Shown here: positions 54,055 through 61,457 of the stretch, one piece after another
Position numbering within the stretch: the stretch's first letter is position 1
Layout of the letters: each line of letters starts with the position of its first letter
Position numbers and translations under genes: made by a program
Assembly (NCBI RefSeq): GCF_001412655.1
Contig: NZ_CP012996.1
Coordinates: forward strand, 5,890,001-5,954,000
Length of the DNA stretch: 64,000 nt
From: Pedobacter sp. PACM 27299
Lineage (GTDB): Bacteria; Bacteroidota; Bacteroidia; Sphingobacteriales; Sphingobacteriaceae
Reading direction: 5' to 3'
Notes under the pieces: generated by a model
What the model saw: the letters and a program-made list of their open reading frames with translations, nothing else
What the model was told of the DNA's origin: nothing
The model's database searches: none

Positions 54055-55713
54055 TTACTTCAGATTTGGGTTAATACTCACTTCCGACTGTGGGATTGGC
54101 CATAACTCATCCTGTCCAATGCGAAATGTTTTCGAAGTCACATACCATCGGCTATAAGGATCAACCGTACTTCCCTTTTTACGGAGGTTTAGGGCACCTG
54201 GAAATGCAGCCCCATAAAAATCACCGTTCAATACCTGTCCGATGTTTTTCCAGCGTAGTAAATCCCAATAACGAATACCTTCCAACGCCAGTTCATTTCT
54301 ACGTTCCCTGCGCAAAATCACACGCAACGCGGTAGGGTTCATTTCTGTTACCGGAGGCATATTCACCGTACTACGTCCTCTTACTTTGTTAATTGTAGCA
54401 TCTAACAAACCTTGATCATTGGCTTGTCCTGCTTCCAGTTTTGCTTCCAGATAACCCAGCAATACTTCTGCATAACGAATAATCGGCAAATCGATCCCTG
54501 AATTTTGTAAATCCCCACCACTAAAGGCTTCACTATTGAATTTCTTTAGCGCAAAGCCCGTTCTTGTTCCTTGTTTGGTAGTAGTCAGCTGATCTGCCGA
54601 ACTGGTTGCATCCGGGTGACTATTATATACAATATTTTTAAATGGCTGTCCATTGTAAAGCACCGTGAACTTTAATCTCGGATCACGATTTAGCCCTGGA
54701 TTCGCAGCATTATACCTTGGATCTGTAAAGGAGAAAGGCGTCCCATCATTAAACTCATAAGATTCTACCAGGCTTCCCAATGGGCAATCCAGCATAAAAC
54801 CACCTAATGTAGCCGGGTAATTGTGCTGCATCATTGCATTCGGCGCCAGATCCTGCTGATATTGTGTCGCAAAAATGATCTCTTTGCTCGTTTCGTTGGT
54901 GCCATTAAATAAACTTTCAAAGTTCGGATCTATACTATTATCGCCAAAATCAATGATTTGTTTATAGGCAGCCGCAGCATCCGTCCATTTCTCTTCCGCC
55001 AGATACAAACGGCCCAGAAAAGCCAAAGCTGCCTGCGCAGTTGCTCTGCCTCTATCTGATCCCGCCATCTGCCCATATCTTGGCAATACCACTGCAGTCG
55101 CTTTAAACTCTTGTTCCGCAAAATCCTGAATCGCTTGTTTACTGGCCTTCGTTACGGTATTGGCCTCTGCTGCGGTCAATACTTTTTGAACCAATGGTAC
55201 CGAACCGAAGAACTGAGAGAGGTAAAAATACTGACATGCCCTCAAAAATCTGGCTTCTGCAAGCATTCTGACCTGAATTGCCGGGTCAATATCCGCTTTG
55301 GAAATATTTTCCATAAAGTAATTACAACGCGCAATCCGGGCATAGCTGGCCGTCCAGTAATTCCCAAGGTAGCCATTGGTGGCGGTCAGCGTGCCATTGG
55401 TCAGGGTATTAAAACCGGAATTATCGCCCCTTCTGTCGTAGGCATTGTCCGTAGCAAACTCTGTATACAGCAAGCCATGGTAAGACCACCAGTCTGTAGC
55501 CGTAAATTCTGCCCCGGTAGGGTTCACAGACATTTGGATATTCCCCCGGTACATCCCTGCCAGCGCCAGGTTCACATTGGCCTCGCTCGTCCAAAAAGAC
55601 TCTGTAGAAAACTGGTCCAATGGTGTTTTATTCAGTTCCTTTTTGCAGGAGCTCAATGCTGCCGAGACCAACAATAACGGCAGCAGAAATTTATATAGAT
55701 AGGTAATCTTCAT
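54055..55713 (-). CDS. SusD/RagB-family nutrient-binding lipoprotein
   Basis: A 552-residue surface lipoprotein with the cysteine at residue 23 (SSCKK). The helical SusD pattern is visible: LNKTPLDQFSTESFW, then NYFMENISKADIDPAIQ, AEARFLRACQYFYLSQFFG and the tail RRERRNELALEGIRYWDLLRWKNIG, which is the classic RagB end. It captures oligosaccharides and acts as the lid of the SusC transporter just upstream (11-nt gap). The ligand is probably a sulfated glycan, given the sulfatase next door. Confidence 0.94.
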   Translation of the reverse strand: MKITYLYKFLLPLLLVSAALSSCKKELNKTPLDQFSTESFWTSEANVNLALAGMYRGNIQMSVNPTGAEFTATDWWSYHGLLYTEFATDNAYDRRGDNSGFNTLTNGTLTATNGYLGNYWTASYARIARCNYFMENISKADIDPAIQVRMLAEARFLRACQYFYLSQFFGSVPLVQKVLTAAEANTVTKASKQAIQDFAEQEFKATAVVLPRYGQMAGSDRGRATAQAALAFLGRLYLAEEKWTDAAAAYKQIIDFGDNSIDPNFESLFNGTNETSKEIIFATQYQQDLAPNAMMQHNYPATLGGFMLDCPLGSLVESYEFNDGTPFSFTDPRYNAANPGLNRDPRLKFTVLYNGQPFKNIVYNSHPDATSSADQLTTTKQGTRTGFALKKFNSEAFSGGDLQNSGIDLPIIRYAEVLLGYLEAKLEAGQANDQGLLDATINKVRGRSTVNMPPVTEMNPTALRVILRRERRNELALEGIRYWDLLRWKNIGQVLNGDFYGAAFPGALNLRKKGSTVDPYSRWYVTSKTFRIGQDELWPIPQSEVSINPNLK

Positions 55714-55724
55714 TTTAAATAGCT

Positions 55725-58700
55725 TTAGAAATTAATATTTAGACCTAGCGTATAATTCGCCATAATAGGATAATAATCACCCTCGGTATTGATCTCCGGA
55801 TCCCAGCCTTTTGGATATTTACTAAATGCCAATGGATTTTGTGCTGTCAGGTATACCCTAAGGTTCTCTATGCCTGCTTTTTTCAGTCCTAGGCCATTGA
55901 ACTTATACCCCAGCTGTACGTTTCGTACTTTCAGGTAATTTCCATTCAGCATCCAGAAAGAGGAAGTCAGCGTATTTGGCGTCCCTTGATTGGTGATCGC
56001 TTCCAGGCGAGGATATTTGGCATTTGGATCAGGATTGGCCGCCGACCAGTGGTTTTCTGCCTGCCATTTTTGAATATTGCCATTCTGATAGAAAGCATAA
56101 CCCGCATAATTGCTGAGGTAGCCATTTACTTTCGCTACCCCTTGCAGGAGTACAGAGAAGTCAAAATTACGGTAACTCGCGCCCAGATTGATGCCGTAAC
56201 TATACTTAGGGATTCTACTGCCTAGCACCTTACGGTCGTAAATAGCATCGACTTTACCATCGGGCACGCCATTGGGTCCACTGATGTCTTTGTAACGAAT
56301 ATCTCCAGGCTGTACTTTTGGATTGATCGTTTTCTGATCCGCGTAATTGGCGATGTCATTGGCATCTTTGAATAAACCTTCAGCTACGTACCCATAGTAA
56401 AGCTGCATTGGAGAGCCGATAAACAAAGTACTTCCATTCCCTGTTAATCCATTCAGCTGGGTAATATTTCCTACGCCAAGGTCAAGTACCTTATTGTTGA
56501 TAATGGAAAGGTTGGTACTGATGTTATAAGCAAATTCACCAATCTGATCCCGATAAGCCGCGGTAAATTCCCAGCCTTTGTTGCTCAGCTTTCCAGAGTT
56601 CTGCACCCCTACGCCAAAGCCCAATACATTGGATACACTACCCGACGGACTCACTAAGATATCATAAGTATAACGGTCGAAATAAGTTGCAGTCAGGTTT
56701 AACTTCCCTTTAAATAAAGTCGCATCTACTCCCGCATCCTTAGTCCTGGTAGATTCCCAGTGAATGTTTGGATCAGTTAAGGTCACATAAGCGACCCCGG
56801 AAGAAAGCGCTCCACCAAAAGGATAATTCTTACCCGGCGTTAATTTTCCCTGGTAAGGATAATAATCCTGTTCGGTATCATTTAACATAATATTCTGATT
56901 GCCCAGCACCCCTATCGAGGCCTTTAACTTCAAATCCGTCAGCCAGCTTAGCTTGTCTTTCAAAAAGGATTCCTCAGAAATCCTCCAGCCTACCGCCATC
57001 GCAGAGAAACCTGCATATTTGTTATTTGCAGGAAAACGGGAAGAACCATCATACCTGATTGTTCCTTCTGCAAGGTATTTGCCAGCATAGTTATAATTTA
57101 ACCTGCCGAAATAAGAATCCAGTGCGTACTCTGCAGCTGTTCCTGTATTCTTCTGCGTATTGGCATCACCGGCATTGAGCTCTGTCAGCGTATTGCTATT
57201 GTAACCTGTCCGGTTTGCAGTAAAAGAAGAGAACTTTTTATATTCATAAGAGTGCCCCAGCAGTACACCGAACTCATGCTTACCGATCACTTTTTTATAT
57301 TCTGCCAGCTGCTGCAAAGTCTTATAAGTATTGACTGCATTTCCCTGATTTAATGATCCGGAACCTAAAGTGAGCTTCGAAGTCAGGCGCTGATTGGCCA
57401 GGAAACGCTGAGAATTATCATTCAACTGCGTATACCCTGCAATAATAGACAACTTCAAGTCTTTGATGATGTCCCAATCCAAACGGGTGTTGACCAATAG
57501 ATCGGTTTGTTTATCCTTGAAAAAGGAATCGTTATCGGAGTAAGAAACAGGCGTCCCTTTACCGACTACACCTAGTCCATAATCTCCATTGCTCAGTTTA
57601 TTCGCATAAATGGCTGGCACCCGCATCACCTGACTGATATTACCCAGCATGCCGGTCCAATCTAAGGTAGCCGGTGGTGCAGGCTCATGGTTCAGGTATT
57701 GCGCGCCAGACAAACGGGTCGTTAATTTCAAGTTTGGCCTAAAAGTATTGGTCATGTTAAAACGCAGATTGTAACGGCTGTAGTCGTTGTTTTTTACAAT
57801 TCCATTTTGATACAGGTAGCCCATAGACAGCATATATTGCGTGTTCTGGGTACTGTTGGAAAAGGACAGGTTATGACCGGTTTGAAAAGTAGATTTCTTA
57901 AACACCAGGTCCGCATAATTGACATTCGGATAGTTATCCGGATCAGAACCATTTCTGTATTTCTCAATCTGTTCTGGCGTATAAGCACCAGGAACTGCTT
58001 CATTCATTAAGCTGGCATATTCTGCAGAATTGACAAACTCCGGATACTGCGTTGCTTTTTGCGTTCCAGAATAGCCATTATAGGCGATTTTTATCTTGCC
58101 ATCACTGCTTTTACCTGTTTTGGTGGTCACCAGGATTACGCCGTTAGAAGCGCGTGAACCGTAGATTGCGGCAGTAGAAGCATCCTTTAGAACGGAGATA
58201 TTTTCTACGTCGTTCGGATCGATATCATCAAATGAATTTACCGGAATCCCATCCACCAAAATCAAAGCTGCTGCACTGGCACCAAAAGAGCCAACTCCCC
58301 TCACCTGAATGGAAGTTTTGGTGACACCTGGCTGCCCACTGCGCTGAATAATACTCACCCCAGGCAGCATCCCTGTTAAGGCGTTCGACAAAGAGCTCAC
58401 CGGGCGGTCGTTGATCTCTTTTGCAGAAACCTGTGCCACCGATCCGATCACATTAGCTTTCTTTTGCGTTCCAAAACCGACCACTACTAGCTCTCCCAAC
58501 TGTGAAGGCTGTGGCACCAGTTTAACATTAATGTCTGCTGATTTTGAAACTTTCAGTTCTTGCGTGACATAGCCAACATAAGAAATCTGCAGAAAATCAT
58601 CTTCCGATAAGTTCTTTAAAGAGAATACCCCATTTGCATCCGTCACGGCCGTTTGAGTTTTCCCTTTTACCTTGACACTGGCGCCGGGGAGACCCTGTCC

Positions 58701-59132
58701 ACTTTCATCTAATACCTTTCCTTTGATGTCTATGGCATTGATATAATCCAGCAGGCGGTCAATCACTGAGCTTTCTTTAAGATTGAGCAGGACGATTTTA
58801 TTTTCAATAGAAAAGCTAATCTGCTGCCCTTCCAAACAGGCTTTCATCGCCTCTTCTATTGTGGCACCTTTCAAATTAACCGTCACCGGTTTTGCCTTAT
58901 TCAACAGCTTGCTATCGATCATAAAATCATAGCCGCTTTGTGCCCTTATTTTTTGGATAATCTTTACTAATGCCGTATTTTTCTCAGAAAGGGTAATTCT
59001 CTGTGCAAAACCAGCAGCACTTACCTGCAGCAGGCAAGTGGTTATTATAATCATGGTGAGCCTCATAATTCGCAGGATTGTCTTAGAAGACCCGGCTAAT
59101 TCGCCGCTTCTAAACAGATGGTAAAATTTCAT
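55725..59132 (-). CDS. SusC/RagA-family TonB-dependent transporter with STN domain
   Basis: A 1135-residue outer-membrane transporter starting at the ATG at 59132 (MKFYHLFRSG). A longer frame to 59225 adds 31 residues ahead of the signal peptide and is not accepted. A signal helix (about 22-44) is followed by an STN domain (about 48-118), a carboxypeptidase-like domain (136-210, IDIKGKVLDESGQGLPGASVKVKG), the plug (VVVGFGTQKKANVIGSV, then ILVDGIPVNSFDDI) and the barrel. The STN domain predicts contact with the FecR protein encoded just upstream. With SusD it imports an oligosaccharide, probably sulfated. Confidence 0.95.
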   Translation of the reverse strand: MKFYHLFRSGELAGSSKTILRIMRLTMIIITTCLLQVSAAGFAQRITLSEKNTALVKIIQKIRAQSGYDFMIDSKLLNKAKPVTVNLKGATIEEAMKACLEGQQISFSIENKIVLLNLKESSVIDRLLDYINAIDIKGKVLDESGQGLPGASVKVKGKTQTAVTDANGVFSLKNLSEDDFLQISYVGYVTQELKVSKSADINVKLVPQPSQLGELVVVGFGTQKKANVIGSVAQVSAKEINDRPVSSLSNALTGMLPGVSIIQRSGQPGVTKTSIQVRGVGSFGASAAALILVDGIPVNSFDDIDPNDVENISVLKDASTAAIYGSRASNGVILVTTKTGKSSDGKIKIAYNGYSGTQKATQYPEFVNSAEYASLMNEAVPGAYTPEQIEKYRNGSDPDNYPNVNYADLVFKKSTFQTGHNLSFSNSTQNTQYMLSMGYLYQNGIVKNNDYSRYNLRFNMTNTFRPNLKLTTRLSGAQYLNHEPAPPATLDWTGMLGNISQVMRVPAIYANKLSNGDYGLGVVGKGTPVSYSDNDSFFKDKQTDLLVNTRLDWDIIKDLKLSIIAGYTQLNDNSQRFLANQRLTSKLTLGSGSLNQGNAVNTYKTLQQLAEYKKVIGKHEFGVLLGHSYEYKKFSSFTANRTGYNSNTLTELNAGDANTQKNTGTAAEYALDSYFGRLNYNYAGKYLAEGTIRYDGSSRFPANNKYAGFSAMAVGWRISEESFLKDKLSWLTDLKLKASIGVLGNQNIMLNDTEQDYYPYQGKLTPGKNYPFGGALSSGVAYVTLTDPNIHWESTRTKDAGVDATLFKGKLNLTATYFDRYTYDILVSPSGSVSNVLGFGVGVQNSGKLSNKGWEFTAAYRDQIGEFAYNISTNLSIINNKVLDLGVGNITQLNGLTGNGSTLFIGSPMQLYYGYVAEGLFKDANDIANYADQKTINPKVQPGDIRYKDISGPNGVPDGKVDAIYDRKVLGSRIPKYSYGINLGASYRNFDFSVLLQGVAKVNGYLSNYAGYAFYQNGNIQKWQAENHWSAANPDPNAKYPRLEAITNQGTPNTLTSSFWMLNGNYLKVRNVQLGYKFNGLGLKKAGIENLRVYLTAQNPLAFSKYPKGWDPEINTEGDYYPIMANYTLGLNINF

Positions 59133-59389
59133 ACATTTGGTTTGGTTTACGCGTAGCTTTCCTTTCCTCCAACAGATTAGGGAAGCACAGCAGGTGTTTA
59201 AATTGACAATTGATTTAGCAAGCATGAGGTAGCCCAGAAGAATTTGGGGGTGTTACGAGCACTCCCAATTTTTCAGAATAGGGCTATGCCGTCCTTAAGG
59301 AGATGTGTTTCTGTTCATAGCTGGTTAATTTGGTTTTAGGTTAATTGTATTTATTAATTGTACGATTTACAAGAATGAATCTCTTTCTT

Positions 59390-60595
59390 TTATAATACGG
59401 TTACTTTCTTCCCTTCTACTTTAAAATGAACCTTCCCCGTTTTATCCAGTGCATTTAATACCGCGGATATATTTTTGGTTCTCGATACGACACCGGTAAA
59501 AGTCAGGTCGGCGGGAGCTCCCTGATAGCTGACCTCCACATCATACCATCGGGCCACTTTTTTCATGATACTTTCCAATGGCTCGTCCTGAAAGACGAAA
59601 TTCCCATTCTTCCAGTCCAGTATTTCCTCAGCATTCACCTCGATCACTTTTACGCCATCATTGCTGGCAATGGCCTGCTGACCCGGCAGCAGTACTTTTG
59701 GCTGTTTCCATAGTTTAGAACTGATGCGGACTGAACCTTCCATCAAAGTGGTTTTCCTTGCTGGATCATCACTATAGCTATTGATGTTGAAATGCGTGCC
59801 CAATACCTCTAGTTCTTGTGTGCCAGATTTCACTTTAAAAGGCCTGGAAGGATCTTTAGACACTTCAAAATAGCCCTCCCCTTGAAGTTCTACCTCCCGG
59901 TTTCTCTCCCCAAAACGAATTGGATATTTCAGCGAAGAAGCCGCATTCAGCCAAACGCGCGTACCATCTGGCAGGTTCAATTGATACTGCCCTCCTCTTG
60001 GGGTAGTAATCGTGTTAAAATCATTCTCAGTAGAACCCCTATTCTTTTTAGTGCTTTCCGTTAATTCATAAACCAGCTGTCCATCCGCAGTTTTGGTAAT
60101 ACTGATCCCTGCCTGCTCTGCAATTTTCCCATTCACCGCGCCATCCAGTACAATTTTTTTACCGTTCGCCAGCGTCAGTATGGCCTGTTCAGTACCCGGT
60201 GGAATGTCGTTGACGATTTCTGTTTCTTCCGGCCTCAAATGAAGTGTACGAGAATTAATCGCATAAAAAGACAATCCCGAAATCAGCAGAATGGAAGCGG
60301 CAATACAAAGCCTTTTCCACAGCTTAAACCCTTTTCCTATTGGATCATTTTCTACAAGATTGCTTTCTACAGGTTTATCTACCTCTGGTTTCTGCTGGAT
60401 TTCCAACAGGATTCTAGCGAGCAGCTCATTTTCGATCTGATTTTTATCCCCTAGCCGCACATCTTCCCAGGAAACCGCTGGATTTCCTGCCTTACTGATC
60501 CAGAAATTATACTGACTAATTTCCTCATCTGTGGCAGAACCATCGGCAATCCGTTCTAATAATTTTAAGTAAGCTGCGCTTTCCATCTGTGGCAT
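59390..60595 (-). CDS. FecR family anti-sigma/sigma regulator (glycan locus)
   Basis: About 401 residues from the ATG at 60595. Another ATG at 60586 (MESAAYLKLLERI) fits family starts as well, and a GTG at 60610 is also in frame. The cytoplasmic part binds the sigma factor; a membrane helix lies at about 94-113. The periplasmic FecR domain (about 140-240: TPRGGQYQLNLPDGTRVWLNAASSLKYP) and a DUF4974 domain at the end (FVFQDEPLESIMKKVARWYDVEVSY) follow. The gene is 57 nt or more after the ECF gene and 257 nt before susC. It relays the receptor's signal to the sigma factor. Confidence 0.92.
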   Translation of the reverse strand: MPQMESAAYLKLLERIADGSATDEEISQYNFWISKAGNPAVSWEDVRLGDKNQIENELLARILLEIQQKPEVDKPVESNLVENDPIGKGFKLWKRLCIAASILLISGLSFYAINSRTLHLRPEETEIVNDIPPGTEQAILTLANGKKIVLDGAVNGKIAEQAGISITKTADGQLVYELTESTKKNRGSTENDFNTITTPRGGQYQLNLPDGTRVWLNAASSLKYPIRFGERNREVELQGEGYFEVSKDPSRPFKVKSGTQELEVLGTHFNINSYSDDPARKTTLMEGSVRISSKLWKQPKVLLPGQQAIASNDGVKVIEVNAEEILDWKNGNFVFQDEPLESIMKKVARWYDVEVSYQGAPADLTFTGVVSRTKNISAVLNALDKTGKVHFKVEGKKVTVL

Positions 60596-60667
60596 ATATC
60601 TATAAGGCACTTGCCGAGGCGCGATCCCTTAGTCTGATTGAAAAAAAATAATTAAAAAAATAAAGTG

Positions 60668-61237
60668 TTAGCTTAAGAACAGCATCCAGGCAGAAGACCT
60701 GCCCATTTTTTTTCTCAACTTGTTTAATGCGGTAGTCAGATGGGTTTCTACGGTCTTTTCGGAAATATTTAACCGGCTTGCAATTTCCTTATTACTGAGG
60801 TACTCAGTTCTGCTCATTTCAAATACCTGCCGGCATTTGTCCGGAAGATCCGAAGTAAAATCCCGGATAAACGCGATCAGCTCCTTTACTTCTAAAGAAG
60901 AATCCACAAAAACAGTATCCAGGCTTTCTATCTTTATCCTTTCATAAAAGTTATTCCGGGTATGGTCTTTACGGATATAATTGACCACTTTATGTTTTAC
61001 CGCTACATATAGATAACTGCGAATGGCATAGACCTTTAATTCGCTGCGGTGCGTCCAGAACCAGACAAATACCTCCTGCAAAACATCTTTTGCTGCATCC
61101 TGATCCTGAAGGATTTGAAAGCAAAACTTATACAATCCTTCCCAATGACGCTTGTAAAGTTCTACAAACGCGATCTCATTATCGGTTTTGATAAAATCAA
61201 CCAACTCCTCATCAGAAAGATTACTGTAATTCCCCAT
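60668..61237 (-). CDS. ECF RNA polymerase sigma-70 factor (glycan locus)
   Basis: A 189-residue ECF factor. Region 2 shows as FVELYKRHWEGLYKFCFQILQD...AKDVLQEVFVWFW (about 23-70) and region 4 as LPDKCRQVFEMSRTEYLSNKEIASRLNISEKTVETHLTTALNKLRKKM (about 133-178). The final residues, SSAWMLFLS, are hydrophobic, like those of the first ECF factor in this window. It probably drives fecR, susC, susD and the sulfatase. Its promoter (-7 box TATTTTTG) lies 40 nt upstream, and it is read divergently from the TonB receptor at 61458. Confidence 0.93.
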   Translation of the reverse strand: MGNYSNLSDEELVDFIKTDNEIAFVELYKRHWEGLYKFCFQILQDQDAAKDVLQEVFVWFWTHRSELKVYAIRSYLYVAVKHKVVNYIRKDHTRNNFYERIKIESLDTVFVDSSLEVKELIAFIRDFTSDLPDKCRQVFEMSRTEYLSNKEIASRLNISEKTVETHLTTALNKLRKKMGRSSAWMLFLS

Positions 61238-61277
61238 AAATCAATGTTAAGGGCCAAGATAATGAATAAGTTCCGCC

Positions 61278-61285
61278 CAAAAATA
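61278..61285 (-). promoter_or_regulatory. -7 box of the second ECF sigma gene
   Basis: On the minus strand this reads TATTTTTG, an exact TAnnTTTG match, 40 nt before the ATG. A TTTG lies 16 nt further upstream, closer than the usual -33 spacing. Confidence 0.5.
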
Positions 61286-61323
61286 CACCTCAAAGAAAAC
61301 GCAAAAAAAAGGAACAAACAAGA

Positions 61324-61348
61324 ATAATCTACTAAAACAGTAGATTAT
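61324..61348. repeat. Perfect 10-bp inverted repeat between divergent genes
   Basis: ATAATCTACT (61324-61333) and AGTAGATTAT (61339-61348) are perfect complements around AAAAC. It lies upstream of the sigma promoter on one side and the TonB receptor on the other. It may be an operator. Confidence 0.6.
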
Positions 61349-61414
61349 AATTCCTCAACATTTATTAATCTTTAACATAATTTAACATAAAATTATAATT
61401 CATCAAACGTAATT

Positions 61415-61428
61415 ACTAAAGTTTTAGT
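61415..61428. promoter_or_regulatory. BlaI-type operator before the TonB receptor gene
   Basis: ACTAAAGTTTTAGT: ACTAAA and TTTAGT arms around GT. It is 13/14 identical to O2 of blaI (41260-41273) and 12/14 to O1. It ends 29 nt before the ATG, next to a -7-like box TATATTAG (61431-61438), the right place to repress. Confidence 0.55.
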
Positions 61429-61436
61429 TATATATT

Positions 61437-61454
61437 AGGTTAACCAAATAACCT
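61437..61454. repeat. Inverted repeat just upstream of the TonB receptor start codon
   Basis: AGGTTA (61437-61442) and TAACCT (61449-61454) are perfect complements with 6 nt between, ending 3 nt before the ATG. It could be an operator or a small hairpin near the start codon. Confidence 0.5.
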
Positions 61455-61457
61455 GAA

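Noticed and set aside
59244..59268. A hairpin in the susC leader (TTGGGGGTG with CACTCCCAA)
   Set aside because: It pairs well only on the plus strand; on the transcribed minus strand it has an internal mismatch, so a leader attenuator is not supported.
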